This document shows positions 29,069 to 41,857 of a DNA stretch of 64,000 bases, piece after piece. Under the pieces are notes generated by a model, which saw only the letters and a list, made by a program, of their open reading frames with translations, was not told where the DNA came from and did not search any database. Within the stretch, counting starts at the first letter, position 1; every line of letters starts with the position of its first letter. The DNA is from Niebla homalea (Eukaryota > Ascomycota > Lecanoromycetes > Lecanorales > Ramalinaceae), in the NCBI GenBank assembly GCA_019925105.1, contig JAHGAU010000013.1, positions 682,001 to 746,000 on the forward strand, in the 5' to 3' direction. A program made the translations under genes and the position numbers.

Positions 29069-31897
29069 TTACCATATCCGTTTGGCCACCATACTATATC
29101 GTTCAACTTCCCCAAAACCGTCTGCGGTGCCATTACGCACCTTCTCCTTCTCCCTTGCTTCACGCTCTCTCAATTTTCTGGCCCCTTCTGCATCATCGGC
29201 ATAGATCCATCTCCGCTTATCTTCGTCCACCTCAACGACTCCCCATCCTCCCAGTCTCCGCCCGTCTGTGTGTGTGCTGGTGCTCTCGCGCTGTTTCATG
29301 GACCTATATCTTGAACGCGCAAAGGACAATAGAATAATGCCGAGGAGAAGCTTGACGAAGAGGAGGAAGAGAAAGAGTAGGAGTAGTGTTGTCAAAGGTA
29401 GCAAGAATGGGAGAAGTAGGTCGAGTAGATGGGAGGGATAGGTAGCGCTGGTATCGGGAGCTGTGCCGTAAAGCGCCCGCTGAAACAGATGGTCGATATG
29501 TGCCAAAGCCGCTGTAGTAGAGGGTGAAGTGGCGGCGGATTCGGTGGAGAGAGACGTAGCTGTGGATGCAAGGGGCGGCGGCATATGTGTGGCGATGAAC
29601 ATATGGTACGTCTGTACTGATGCACGAATGAACAGGCAAGCTAGCGGTATGACTGGGAGTCCCAATCTGCGGGTGAGGTTGGGGTCGGCAAAAGCGTTGG
29701 AATAGTAGTCTTTCGCCAGTATGTCCAGAAAGCGGCCGTAGATGGCAGGTTTGACGTTGTTGAATTTGGTGATGTATGCGTGCTTCAGCCAGTCGACGAG
29801 CATTTCGGAGCCCAGTACCACGAAGAAAGGTGCCAGAACCTGACCGGTCCCGGCAGGGAAGAGGGTGAATGAGCTGGGTAAGATTGACATGTTAGAAGCT
29901 GAAGCTGGTCCGTCAGTCCGAGCACTGCTGAAGAGATGAAAGTTGAATCCTCCAGTCTCGATGATGTTGCGGGAGGCAATGATCAAGAGCATCAGCCAGA
30001 GCTGGAAACGCTCCACCACATCAGCGCAGGTTAGCTGGAAGAGATTTTCTTTCTCGAATCTCTTGAAGACGGTGGATTTGATCTCAACGAACTGATTGGA
30101 TAACAAGAGAGTGAGCAAGGCGTTGGAGTAAGAGTTGACAGCAACGTTGAGCGTGATGACCTGGTAGAACAAAGCGGTGGCGTGCACAAGATTGTACGCC
30201 AAAGCCAGCGTGAAAAGCCAGAATGGTCGGAGGATTTTACTGCGCCCATCGGCTTTCCGTTCCAGTGATTCCTTTGAAAATAGACACTCGAGTACGTCCT
30301 GACCCAGGGCTGAGAACAGTCGGTCGCAGACCTCAAGCACGTTGTAGATGACATATAACTTGATGGCAGCTTGTCCTCGGATGCCATGGTACATTCTGCT
30401 AGCATCAAAGTACATCAAGACAGTGCAGCTCAGTATTATCAAGAGTCCCTTGAGGATGTCCGCTTTATGATCTGGGGACAAAGCAGAAGGTGTAGATTTG
30501 GTCCTGCGGTGCTTTGCAGCGGATGATTTTCGATGCTTGTGATGTATTTGTGCGTGCGCAAGCTCTGAAGGACGTTCGGCCAGCGGTGCTGCAACTACGG
30601 CAGTCTCAAAAGCCATCTTCTCCCCCCCTGATGTTGAGCCTGTTGATACAACAGCACTCCCTCTACGCTGCCGCTTCCACATCCTGCGGGATCCTGCGTA
30701 GATGAATCCAGCAAGGTATCTCATTTCCTTTACTAGATTGTAAGCCCATGAGGACAGCAGGATCGTCAGTGCCTTGATGAAGCGCAAGGGCAAGATAGTG
30801 AAGGTATAGAGCCAAGCATCCATACAGGCCAAAGCACCGAACCAGAGGATTTGTTCCAGTTGTGGAGGAAGAAGCATGAAATTCTTGAGTCGTTCAATCT
30901 TGACTCGCGAAGACTCGTAAGGAAAGTCACTAGTAGCTGAAGGATGTATGTATAAAGGCGAAGGGCGGTCAGATGATAATTCGAGTTGTAGATGAGTGGG
31001 CAGTGATAATGGCGGGATTGGCATTGATCGAGGCATTGGGGACGCCTCCGGCCCATCCATTGGAGACCCCTTGCCCAGGGTCTTTGAACTATCAATTCTT
31101 AGGTGTGCAGGAGTGTGTCTCGTCTGCCTTGTGCTGTCCTTGGCAATGGTGGATGACTTGGACGCTGAGAGACGCCTGCGCAGGACAGGCGTTGAGAAAG
31201 CACGGCCTGCCGAAGTCGGTCTTGATACTTGTTCGGTGTCGCGGCCGCGGGCTGGAGTGAAGACCTCAGGGAGCTCCTCAGCGATACTGGGCTGTTGATC
31301 AGCGGCCGTGCTTGCTCTTCGCATTTCCGATTGAGAAAAAATAGCATCTCGCCGAGTGCTCCTCGATGCATCTGCTGTCGTTGCTCTTATGCGACCATTC
31401 GGAACTTGATACCCTGATCTAGTTGACTCATCCTGTGGTGATGCCTGTGGCGGTAGAGACTGCTCTGACGAGGTCAGATCTAGAATCTGTTTTGGCGACA
31501 ATTTCAGGACTCTTTCCTCAATAACATCCCGCTCTTCACCTACTGGCGAATTCTCATCGTCTTCGTGTCCGCCATTCGGGCGCCTGGAAGCTGAGCTCGT
31601 GAGCACCTGAGCTCCATCACTGTCCCCAGTATCTCTCTGAATACTCTCTTCCCTCACAATCTGCTCAAGATTATATTGTGTCACAAAGTCAAGCTTTATT
31701 CCATTCCTTAGGTCGTCCACAGACACCGGTGGAAGAGGAGTCTCTGGTGGCGAAGACAGGCCATAAGTTCTTGCGGTCCTGATTGGTGGGGGATCTGATG
31801 CTTGAGGCGGCTTTCGAGATATGCGAGTTGGGGACTTGGTGAAGGGTTCTTTGTCTGGTGGAGTTGCGCTGTCATGGTAATGCTCTATGGAAGGCAT
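29069..31897 (-). CDS. EMP65: TAPT1/Emp65-family ER membrane protein (942 aa)
   Basis: Member of the TAPT1 (DUF747) family; in yeast Emp65 works with Slp1 in the ER to protect soluble proteins from degradation. One exon, 942 aa. The first 330 residues are disordered, Ser/Thr/Pro-rich. The membrane part begins with LLPPQLEQILWFGALACMDA near residue 340 and has about seven hydrophobic segments. The family core includes LLIILSCTVLMYFDASRMYH, the nearby IKLYVIYNVLEV(C/A)DRLF, and VEIKSTVFKRFEKENLFQL, which is highly diagnostic. A long low-complexity loop precedes the last helix cluster, and the tail is Lys/Arg-rich. Divergent from the asparaginase-type gene, about 290 bp apart. Confidence 0.88.
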   Translation of the reverse strand: MPSIEHYHDSATPPDKEPFTKSPTRISRKPPQASDPPPIRTARTYGLSSPPETPLPPVSVDDLRNGIKLDFVTQYNLEQIVREESIQRDTGDSDGAQVLTSSASRRPNGGHEDDENSPVGEERDVIEERVLKLSPKQILDLTSSEQSLPPQASPQDESTRSGYQVPNGRIRATTADASRSTRRDAIFSQSEMRRASTAADQQPSIAEELPEVFTPARGRDTEQVSRPTSAGRAFSTPVLRRRLSASKSSTIAKDSTRQTRHTPAHLRIDSSKTLGKGSPMDGPEASPMPRSMPIPPLSLPTHLQLELSSDRPSPLYIHPSATSDFPYESSRVKIERLKNFMLLPPQLEQILWFGALACMDAWLYTFTILPLRFIKALTILLSSWAYNLVKEMRYLAGFIYAGSRRMWKRQRRGSAVVSTGSTSGGEKMAFETAVVAAPLAERPSELAHAQIHHKHRKSSAAKHRRTKSTPSALSPDHKADILKGLLIILSCTVLMYFDASRMYHGIRGQAAIKLYVIYNVLEVCDRLFSALGQDVLECLFSKESLERKADGRSKILRPFWLFTLALAYNLVHATALFYQVITLNVAVNSYSNALLTLLLSNQFVEIKSTVFKRFEKENLFQLTCADVVERFQLWLMLLIIASRNIIETGGFNFHLFSSARTDGPASASNMSILPSSFTLFPAGTGQVLAPFFVVLGSEMLVDWLKHAYITKFNNVKPAIYGRFLDILAKDYYSNAFADPNLTRRLGLPVIPLACLFIRASVQTYHMFIATHMPPPLASTATSLSTESAATSPSTTAALAHIDHLFQRALYGTAPDTSATYPSHLLDLLLPFLLPLTTLLLLFLFLLFVKLLLGIILLSFARSRYRSMKQRESTSTHTDGRRLGGWGVVEVDEDKRRWIYADDAEGARKLREREAREKEKVRNGTADGFGEVERYSMVAKRIW

Positions 31898-32189
31898 AGG
31901 TCCGAGGAAAGAGAGCTATTCATCGCGCTACTATTGGGCTCAAACTCATCGTTATGCTGATCAGAGAAGCCGAGTCAGTCACAGGTAGACGTTCCACTCA
32001 GATGTCAAGCCCAGATTGGCGGGAAGAATGTGGGAGCCAATCCTGAATAGCGGCTGTTGCAGGCTGAGGTGTCGTTGCAGGCGGATCCGGCCCGCTGCAG
32101 TGGGGCTGAAGACATTGTTGTGGCCAATTGGGGCATCTTTCCTCTACCGCAAATTATCATATCATACTAACTAGTCTGCTGCTGTGATC

Positions 32190-33822
32190 ATGGAAAAGCA
32201 TCCAACAAATAATATAAAAATGGTGAAGCCTCGCCTGATCATACACGGTGGTGCAGGCAATATCACGCCGGCAAATCTGCCAGCTAGTTCGTGGGCTGTG
32301 TACAAGGCCAATCTTTTGAAAATCCATCAGTCCACGAATGAGCTGCTCCAAAGGGGTGTCTCAGCGCTGGACGCTGCCACTCATGCCGTCACTTTGTTTG
32401 AAGACTGCGAGCTCTTCAATTGCGGGAAGGGTGCTGTAGGTAACGTGCGAAGTCGATGACAAGGATGATCGAATGGCTCATTAGTAAAGGTCTTCACAAG
32501 GAATGGTACAAATGAATTGGAGGCTTCAGTAAGACTGATCATCATTTCATGCTTTTTTCTCTCTTTGCTCTCATGGCACTCCAAATCAAAATTTTGTATC
32601 ATACTTGATGCCCGTTTTATCATCTCAAATCGCTCTATCATATTGTTGCAGAGCTTTATCTTGGTTCAGTCGAAATGGTAGTAGAACAAAACTCGCAGCA
32701 TCATCTCGTCCCAAATTGCCATCCTTCCAAATAATATAGAAGCACCAGAATACCCCTCCCTAATCTTCCTCGGTCCAGGTAATGACCACAAAGGGCTACC
32801 ACAAACGAGCCTGTGCCCTCGTCCTCTTGAAACGGGTCAAAAACCCCATCCTCCTTGCGCGTGAGATGCTCATCCGGGGTCAAATCGATGGCAGCGGTGG
32901 CGACAATGGCGGTGGATCAGGCGATCCAGCAGGAGGTTCCGGAGGCGCCCAAGGCCACGTCTGTATTGGCGGAGAAACGGCGGAACGGCTCGCAAAAGAA
33001 TGGGGGCTGGAGATGGTGGATGAGAAGTATTTCTGGACGAGGAAGCGCTGGGAGGAGCATTTGAGGGGCCTGCATCAGGAAAGGGAGGAGGGTTCTTTGA
33101 GGGATCACGAACATCTGGGTATGGGTAATGGAGACGGCTGGGATGGGAAAGAGTATCTACCGCAAGGAACAGTTGGCGCAGTCGCTCTGGACCAAGATGG
33201 CACAATCTGTGTGGCTACGAGTACGGGCGGCTTGACCAACAAATTATCCACACGCATAGGCGACACACCTACGATTGGCGCTGGCTTTTGGGCGGAGCAA
33301 TGGGAGGAGGTTCCGCCACCGCTATCTCCATCCTGGAGCGCCCGCAATACAGCCCATTCACTGTCTCAAGCCATCGAGAACGCCATCAGCATTCTAGGTG
33401 ACTGCTTGCCTGGCGAAGGGATCGTCCAATACCACCAGATAGCCGAAAAGGATCCTGACTCCGACCCTCCAAAGCACATCCACGCCTTGGCTCTGTCCGG
33501 TACGGGCAACGGCGATTCCTTCCTGAAGCTGTGTGCAGCACGTACAGCTGGTGCAATCGTTCGCTTCTCGAACACGCTTCCCCAACGCACGCTCGCAAGC
33601 GCTGCGAATCAGATAGCGGGACCAGGAGGAGAGCTGCAGCAGAGCGCGGAGGATAGGTGGGGAAATGGAGAAGGGGAAGGTGGGCTTGTTGGTATTGAGC
33701 TGGTTGGTGGGGCAGGAAAGATAGTCTGGGATTTCAATTGTGGCGGATTGTTCCGATGTTGGGAAGACAATCGAGGGAAAGTGCATGTAGGTGTATTTCG
33801 AGAAAGTGAAGTCGTCCCTTGA
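32190..33822 (+). CDS. Asparaginase/taspase-type Ntn hydrolase (442 aa)
   Basis: Threonine N-terminal nucleophile hydrolase, self-cleaving, of the asparaginase-2/taspase family. Exons 32190-32435, 32490-32528 and 32779-33822 give 442 aa; the middle exon is only 13 codons (FTRNGTNELEAS). Visible signatures: LIIHGGAGN at residue about 15, NCGKGAVF at the first junction, the cleavage and nucleophile site GTVGAVALD with Thr near residue 226, TSTGG, and RIGDTPTIGAGFWA. A Gly-rich insertion and a HKRACALVLLKRVKNPI segment distinguish it from plain bacterial asparaginases and resemble the fungal subgroup often named threonine aspartase. Substrate (Asn, isoaspartyl peptide or protein) cannot be decided. 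A second possible start is at 32220. Confidence 0.85.
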
Positions 33823-34051
33823 GGTTCAATCAGTGAAGGGAAGATGAAGATCCTCATCAGGCTTCCCGTCCAGGGACTCAGCAGTAGTCTTCATTGCCAA
33901 TCCAGATGCTTTGCATTCGCTTAGATCGCCAAATATTCGCTTCTCCAGCCAATATCATTGAGTGGTGTGATATCTATTCTGCTTACTTACCAAATTTCTC
34001 AAGATGTAGGTACAATTCATTGAAATACATTGAAGTGAATCAATACCTAAC

Positions 34052-34324
34052 ATGACTCCACAAGGTACACGTAAGGATCGATCTTCAAGCGGGACTCACG
34101 CAAGCCACCCCCAGACGCCACACCGTCATCCCCACGTGGCCCCCACAGATGTGATACATACCAATCCCCACTCTCCGCACATTTACTTTCCCAATCCCCC
34201 CTCACCGGCGCCCGACCCAACCTCTCAACCCTCACTCAACCACCACAACTACGCCCCCAAACATTCCCACCACCACGCATCCGCTCTTTTTTTTCCAGCC
34301 CACCCACACAACTCCGAAAACTAA
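34052..34324 (+). other. Possible upstream ORF abutting the next gene
   Basis: A 90-codon ORF, rich in His, Pro and Ser, starts at an ATG at 34052 and ends with TAA at 34322-34324, immediately before the ATG at 34325. The region is C-rich and low in complexity, so the open frame may be fortuitous. If transcribed with the downstream gene it would act as a long uORF. Confidence 0.2.
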
Positions 34325-34963
34325 ATGCCCTCCCGCTCCAACCCCAACACCCCCTCGTCCTCCAAACGCAAGACCTCCGCCATCCGGAAGCGCAACCGGC
34401 AAAAGACGCAGCGGGACCGCATCGCCAAGAGCACTGGCCGCGCGGCTCCACGCACCAGCCAAGAATTGAGGCAGGCGAGGCCGTTGAGCGGCAAGAAGGC
34501 GAGGAAGGTGGAGAGGAAGGCTGGGTATGATGCGAAGCGGATATTGGAGGAGGAGCGGAGGAAGGGGGAAGTGGAGATGAGGGATTGGAGGGGGAGAGGA
34601 GGTGGTGCTGGTGCTGGTGGAGATGGGGATGGAGATGACGATGGAGATGGAGATGGAGATGGAGATGGAGATGGAGATGGAGATGGGGGGAGAAGATGGA
34701 TCTGGGGGAGGTGGAATGAGGGGACGGTGCACTATCAAAAGACTGGTGAGAAGGCTCGAGAAGGAGCAGTGATATGTGAGGACGAATTCACTCCACGGCG
34801 GTCAGGAGCATGGACAAAGATTGATGATTTGCACCAAGGCTATGTAAGCTTCCGCTCGATTACTGATATTGAAAATGTTTCACTGACAGGCGGAGACTCA
34901 ACAGCTAGGTCGCGTGGTTCTCAAGCATTCTCTCCTTGTTTTCATGCCGCTGAAAAGCTGTGA
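34325..34963 (+). CDS. Basic nucleolar-type protein, possibly Alb1-like (about 212 aa)
   Basis: Start ATG 34325. The first 95 residues are very basic and contain PLSGKKARKVERKAGYDAKR followed by an EEERRKGEVEMRD segment, reminiscent of Alb1, a ribosome biogenesis factor of pre-60S particles. That match is from memory and is weak. A Gly/Asp tract encoded by a GATGGA hexanucleotide repeat (34624-34688) follows. The C-terminus is uncertain: a GTAAGC donor at about 34843 and a CAG acceptor near 34890 could splice in phase and extend the frame to a stop near 35024; the unspliced frame ends at 34963. Confidence 0.4.
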   Translation: MPSRSNPNTPSSSKRKTSAIRKRNRQKTQRDRIAKSTGRAAPRTSQELRQARPLSGKKARKVERKAGYDAKRILEEERRKGEVEMRDWRGRGGGAGAGGDGDGDDDGDGDGDGDGDGDGDGGRRWIWGRWNEGTVHYQKTGEKAREGAVICEDEFTPRRSGAWTKIDDLHQGYVSFRSITDIENVSLTGGDSTARSRGSQAFSPCFHAAEKL

Positions 34964-35085
34964 CGCTAAATTACAAAGGGTGACGGTGAGTGCTTCGTTC
35001 AGACGCAGACAGACAGGTTTTTGAAGCCAACTCGTAAAGTTTGGTGTTGATCATGAGTGGGATGAGGCGTTTCGACCAGAGAGCA

Positions 35086-38000
35086 CTAGATCAGACATTT
35101 CCTGTAAAGATCAATTAGTTGCAGGCTGTGGAAGCGAAAAGCGAAAGACCTACCGATCACCACCATGAACCTAAGCCGGCCATCTTTACCTCCTCTTCCT
35201 CCAGAGCTGTTCCCGGTGGAAGTCTCGGCACCATCAAGGCCATGTATACCATCATCAAGAACCATGGTGCTGCTCTTCCAGCCCCAGCTTTGACTGAAAT
35301 TGAAGAGGTCGGGCGCGCTTTCGTACACACTGAGCATTCTGCCACCCCTGCTTGGACTATAGATCTTAAAGTAGGTCTTGATCGTGGGTCGGCCATCGAC
35401 ATAAGCGGGAATGGTTGGTACCGAGTCTTCACTTTTGGAAAAATCCCTGTTATTGTACATGGCGTTCTCATTCTCGCTGTCTGAGTTGGGTCCGTTGATG
35501 AGGTTATGACTGTAAGGATGGGCTCCTGGCGTCGTTGGTGTCTGAGAAGATTTGGTCAATGAGGAAGCTTCACTGTTGTTGTTAGCTGATCCATGGCCCC
35601 CCAGAAGATTTCGAATCGCTGTTGCGCGGGAAGGTTGATCGGGCGTGACGAGGGTCGCATCCGGATCTGCACTTGAATTGTTACTGTCCTCGTCAAGATA
35701 CTCGCCCCTGGACTGGCGTCGATGGCGGTGACGTCGGATGAGCATCTCGACCTGCGAGTCAATGCTACTGCTTTGGTGATGTTGACGATGCTCCTCATGA
35801 CCATCCTTGTCTTTCGCACGGTGAAGATAGACGCCCAATTGCGTGTTTTTGGCCGTTTCCACTTTCTGGATGTACACGTTCCACAGCGATCCGGCATACC
35901 AGACGGTCCGTGAGTAGACTCGTTTCTTCTCTTTCAAGTTGCGTGGATTTGGGAATTCGGCGGCGAACCTGAATGGAGGATAGTTGGAATAGGAAATAGG
36001 AGGTACGGCATCGTTCCGATCAGTTGTGGTTGGGCGCTCATTACCAGAGGCCGTGAAGTCTGAAGCCCACTGTACGTCCACGGGGTCGATGGACGCGGAG
36101 AGGCGGGAGACGTATGGACGATTGGTGCTAGGAAGAGCGTACAGAGCAGCGTCTGGGCTTCCACCCATGATCGAAGTTGAATCCAGATTTGGGATCCAGA
36201 ACTTTCTCGGTTTGGCGTTCCCATCCCAGCTACCAGACTCGATCTCGTCAGGCTCTCGATCTTCAGTTCCGGCTACATCACGCTCCTTGCCCTTGATGCT
36301 TGGGGCGTGCAGAGACTGAGTATGTTGCAAGCTGTCTTCTTCCTGACCATCTTCAGCATCCTGGCTCAAGCCTAGTTCTAGATCCAACTCTCGCGCATTG
36401 ACGACACGCTGCCGGAGCTCCATCTGCATCCAGAGAGCGTCGTTGATCACCTTCTCTGGCATGAGGGGAAGTCCGAGAACATCTCGTTGTCCACGAATTT
36501 CCTTCAACCGCTCAAAGCTAAGGTGAACATAGTGTATCCCCTCATCTAGGAGTACTAGCAGGGCAGCAATGTCTGGATAAGTGTACAGTGCAAGCCAAGG
36601 GTCAAAGGCCTCAGGGACGCGGCCACTGAAGGAGTTTTTCCTGTACACCGAGTCGAAGCGTATAGCATGCATTGCTATCGTGTCCGCGGGTGCTCGTTTG
36701 GGCTTGAGGTTATCCTCCAGAAGACCAGCTTCGGCCGCCCGAGCCTTCAATTTCCGATCAAGTACCTTTTTGGCGACCAGGAACCGCTGCCATTCGCCTT
36801 CGACGAAAAACCCGTCACCTCCGATGATCTCACGGGCGATTTCCCCAGACACACCATCCCAGAAGCGAATTGGCATTTCCCAACCTTCACGACAGAGCAT
36901 TGCTTTGGCAGAGGCTAGGATACGATCTCCGTGCTTGCCATAGTAGTTGTTCGTGACGAGCTTGATCAGGGAGCCAAGCCTCGCAGTCGACATCTGACGA
37001 AGGATGGAATTGACGCTGGCTTCGATGAGATCTGGCATCTCCAACCAACAGCCGGTGGCAAACAGTCCAATCGTCTCCTTGTCCTCCTCAGCATTGACGT
37101 GGCAGCCATAGAGGCGCTTCAGTGCCAACTCGAAAGCCGACTGCGTGATGTTTGTGTCAATCTCGTCCGGATGCAGGGTCATCTCCTTGGCTGAGCTTTC
37201 GAACCACGGTTCGGATAAGGCTGAGGAGAAGAAGGGGGCTCGATCCAGCAAAAGCCGGTGCAGCTGGTAGGAAGTGCTAAAGGCATGGATCGTGATATCT
37301 GAATGCTTGCCGCTGAGAAGGCCCCGATTGTATAGATGATGAGGCAAAGGCGCCGTGTTCGAGGCCGTAGACCTAGTATAAGCGGTCCCACTAGAGGTGC
37401 GTATATAAGATGAATGTCTGGACACGACAGGGGTCGTCTCTGGCCCAGCAAAGAGTCTAGTCAAAGTTGTAGGAGTGGTCGATCCTCTGATATCAGATGC
37501 CAGCAGATTTCCATTTAATGCAGAAGGGTCGTCAATGTCTTTTTCCGCCCTGGGCAGCCTGCCCTTGCGGGAATTGGATGGGCCATCGTGGTAATGGACG
37601 GACCGTCGACTTACAGCACTGTTGGATCCAGTCAAGGCTGATAATGGGAGGGCGGACTGTATCGGAGGTGGTGAGCTCATCGAGGCTCGTGCCTGGTTGG
37701 AGGATATGGAGGATGTTGGAGGTCCCGAGGAGAAGATGGATCGGTTGGGCGTAGTGAACAGAGTAGGCTGCCCTGTAGATTGTGCTCGATCATGGAGCTG
37801 GGTTGGCACTGCAAGGTCAAGTTCTGGTGCAGCAGTGGATTGCAGCTGGACAGCTGGTCTGGGAGAGAAGATGGTTCCTGTTGCAGAATGTGAAGGGTCG
37901 ATGGGTTGGAGAGAAGGAGAGTTCCTGCCGGAGGTGGAGGAGGGAAAGGTCCATGTGGGAAAGCGTGAAAGCGGCGAATTGGATGTATGATCGTTCATAT

Positions 38001-38139
38001 GTTGTGAGGCATTGTTTGAGCTTGGTTCGGGGGTAAAAGCTGGTGCTTGTGATGCATGTGACCCTGATGAGTGGCTCGAGCTGTCACGCTCCTCTGACAC
38101 TCTATCGTCTGAGTTCGAAGACATGCCTAGGAACTTCAT
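35086..38139 (-). CDS. BTB/POZ-domain protein (about 1000 aa)
   Basis: BTB domains mediate dimerisation and often recruit Cullin-3; the specific role here is unknown. Start ATG 38139. About 280 disordered Ser/Thr/Pro-rich residues precede a BTB domain (residues about 285-400: LLSGKHSDITIHAF, YQLHRLLLDRAPFFSSAL, and a C-terminal helix LFATGCWLEMPDLIEA). A BACK-like helical region and a conserved-looking globular part follow (DTIAMHAIRFDSVYRKN; FRFAAEFPNP...VYSRTVWYAGSLWNVYIQKV), the latter resembling a MATH/TRAF-type ligand domain. Near the 3' end a GTAGGT donor at 35153 and a CAG acceptor at 35102 would splice to end the protein in VVIGNV at 35091; the unspliced frame runs to 35086. The spliced form is preferred. 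Confidence 0.78.
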   Translation of the reverse strand: MKFLGMSSNSDDRVSEERDSSSHSSGSHASQAPAFTPEPSSNNASQHMNDHTSNSPLSRFPTWTFPSSTSGRNSPSLQPIDPSHSATGTIFSPRPAVQLQSTAAPELDLAVPTQLHDRAQSTGQPTLFTTPNRSIFSSGPPTSSISSNQARASMSSPPPIQSALPLSALTGSNSAVSRRSVHYHDGPSNSRKGRLPRAEKDIDDPSALNGNLLASDIRGSTTPTTLTRLFAGPETTPVVSRHSSYIRTSSGTAYTRSTASNTAPLPHHLYNRGLLSGKHSDITIHAFSTSYQLHRLLLDRAPFFSSALSEPWFESSAKEMTLHPDEIDTNITQSAFELALKRLYGCHVNAEEDKETIGLFATGCWLEMPDLIEASVNSILRQMSTARLGSLIKLVTNNYYGKHGDRILASAKAMLCREGWEMPIRFWDGVSGEIAREIIGGDGFFVEGEWQRFLVAKKVLDRKLKARAAEAGLLEDNLKPKRAPADTIAMHAIRFDSVYRKNSFSGRVPEAFDPWLALYTYPDIAALLVLLDEGIHYVHLSFERLKEIRGQRDVLGLPLMPEKVINDALWMQMELRQRVVNARELDLELGLSQDAEDGQEEDSLQHTQSLHAPSIKGKERDVAGTEDREPDEIESGSWDGNAKPRKFWIPNLDSTSIMGGSPDAALYALPSTNRPYVSRLSASIDPVDVQWASDFTASGNERPTTTDRNDAVPPISYSNYPPFRFAAEFPNPRNLKEKKRVYSRTVWYAGSLWNVYIQKVETAKNTQLGVYLHRAKDKDGHEEHRQHHQSSSIDSQVEMLIRRHRHRRQSRGEYLDEDSNNSSADPDATLVTPDQPSRATAIRNLLGGHGSANNNSEASSLTKSSQTPTTPGAHPYSHNLINGPNSDSENENAMYNNRDFSKSEDSVPTIPAYVDGRPTIKTYFKIYSPSRGGRMLSVYESAPDLFNFSQSWGWKSSTMVLDDGIHGLDGAETSTGNSSGGRGGKDGRLRFMVVIGRSFAFRFHSLQLIDLYRKCLI

Positions 38140-38740
38140 GGAGAGAAGATAGCTGAGAAGGGTGCTCTTTAGATAGCACCCGTCTCCCAGAGTCGATCAA
38201 ATGATAGTTTCTAGTTGAACAGATTGCATACAATGAGGGCAAAAGGAATAATGCAGGATGAGGCAGCAGGGTAAGGTAGGGGTCATCCCTCGGATGTGTC
38301 AATTTGGGGGCGGCATTCTCCCCCCGCACCCTGCGTCTTTTATGAGAGTTAGGGGCCCAAAAGGGTCTTCTTCACAGTTTGCCGAGACCCAATCAGTACT
38401 TGTTCCGTATGCTTCGGTTTGCTTTGCTGAGCTTTCTACAGCAGTAGGGTCGCCCCACCTGCCCCGCCTTCCTAACGACCTACCTAACCAATCGTGGCAG
38501 CCTGTATCCGCAACAAGCCTTTGCCGCTCCTGGCCGCTCAAGCCGCTGAAGATGGATGAGGTACAACAGTATCTCATTTTAGAAGTTTGTTTAAATTGGT
38601 GCGGATGATGGCGGGATGGTGGGATGGTCCAGCCTAATGCAGTGTGATGGATAATTGACCATGGCCCGGAAGTTGTTTGAGTCAATTCTCCTGCTGTCTA
38701 CTTTATCCTGCTTGCCCCATACATGATACAAGTCAGGTAA

Positions 38741-40380
<1,640 letters not shown>

Positions 40381-40913
40381 TGAGGCTGTCATAGTGGCCC
40401 TTGTGGCCTTGGCTTGGAAATATTATCCCAAAGTGTTCGGCCTTAGCTTAGCAGCAACGTACATTCAAATAAAACGTTTGGTACAAAATCTTGAGCACCA
40501 TGAGAGTAAGTGCATTAAAGCAGGTTTATCACCGACAGCAAGAGTATCATGCTGAAACTAGAATGGCGGATGGCGAATGGCTCACTCTTCCACGCCAAGA
40601 GAAAAAGCAGTCCTTGATTAGGAAATTGCTGCCGAGCCAAAATTCCCATTAGCATCATCTTCAGCATCGCCAATCTGAAGCTCCTCCAACCCACGCCCCA
40701 CAATATTTCGACGCTCACTTGAAATCTCGCTGCCAATGGCCTTCTCCCAAAACTACTAGTATACTGATTCGTATTTGCTTTCGCCAACTGTAAACACCAT
40801 CATCCTCTCCGCCACTTCCTTCGCCTCCTCCATCTCCTACATCTCCTACCCCCCTGGAATATCGACCCGCCCCCCCAACATCCGCATCTCTCCTTCTACA
40901 GTAACCTCCAACA

Positions 40914-41596
40914 ATGGACCACGCTCGCGATCCCTGCCCCTGGGTCGCTCTCAACGACTTCGGCGGTGCCTTCTGCATGGGTGGCATCGGCGGCGCCGTC
41001 TGGCACGGCATCAAGGGCTTCCGGAACTCTCCCCACGGCGAACGGAGGATCGGCGCGCTCACGGCCATCAAGGCGCGGGCGCCGGTGTTGGGCGGCAATT
41101 TCGGGGTCTGGGGAGGCATGTTCTCGACGTTCGATTGTGCGGTCAAGGGCATACGGCAGAAGGAGGATCCGTATAATGCTAGTACGTTGGTCTTGTGCTT
41201 TGGATCTTTCCCCTTCCCCCCCCTTTCCCCCCCCTTCCCCCTGCCTGGATGGGGGGACCTTGGGTGTGGGAGGTGCTGGACCTGGTTTGCTGACTTTGAG
41301 AAATCAGTCGTTGCGGGCTTTTTCACGGGGGGTGCGCTCGCGATCAGAGGGGGGGCGAGGTCGGCGCGGAATTCGGCAATAGGATGTGCGTGTCTGCTGG
41401 CGGTGATAGAAGGAGTGGGTATTGGATTCCAGAGAATGATGGCAGATAATACGAGATTAGATGTAAGTGCCGCTATCCCGGGCTCGCTCTCATTTCCAAT
41501 TGCCATGTTGCAATGCTGACGGAAAACTACACTCAGCTTCCACCACCTCCACAAGCTCCATCATCACCTGCTTCAGAGGGTGCTATGGTTGCATGA
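40914..41596 (+). CDS. TIM17: TIM23-complex subunit Tim17 (160 aa)
   Basis: Inner-membrane translocase subunit for matrix-targeted preproteins. Exons 40914-41181, 41308-41462 and 41537-41596 give 160 aa. The start [20 protein letters not shown] matches Tim17, including its N-terminal acids and Cys10-type position; then [49 protein letters not shown] and a third/fourth helix pair [15 protein letters not shown]...[16 protein letters not shown]. Length and four hydrophobic segments are as in the family. The tail is Pro-rich. Confidence 0.93.
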
Positions 41597-41857
41597 TTAA
41601 ATTCGCAGAGCTTCTCCACTCAGCCGACTTCGGCTTCCTTACGGTCTGATCTAGGGATTGCGTGGCGTTGAAACTGGGGATCAATATAGGCTGGGATGCT
41701 GCATAGCGGGATCAGATGCTTCCAATGTACTATAATGCATCATTCAAGGATGACGCTACCAAGCGAGACACAAATCACAATGCATAGATGTCCTCATTGT
41801 GTGAGAAATATTCTTCAAAAGATTCCTATCATTTACATCGGCTTCTGACCATCAATC

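Noticed and set aside
32652..32778. Earlier acceptor for the second intron of the asparaginase-type gene
   Set aside because: Using TTGCAG at 32651 leads to a stop within ten codons; the CCAG acceptor at 32778 restores the family sequence.
40715..41554. Minus-strand 279-codon frame opposite TIM17
   Set aside because: It overlaps the conserved TIM17 exons antisense and shows no family features.
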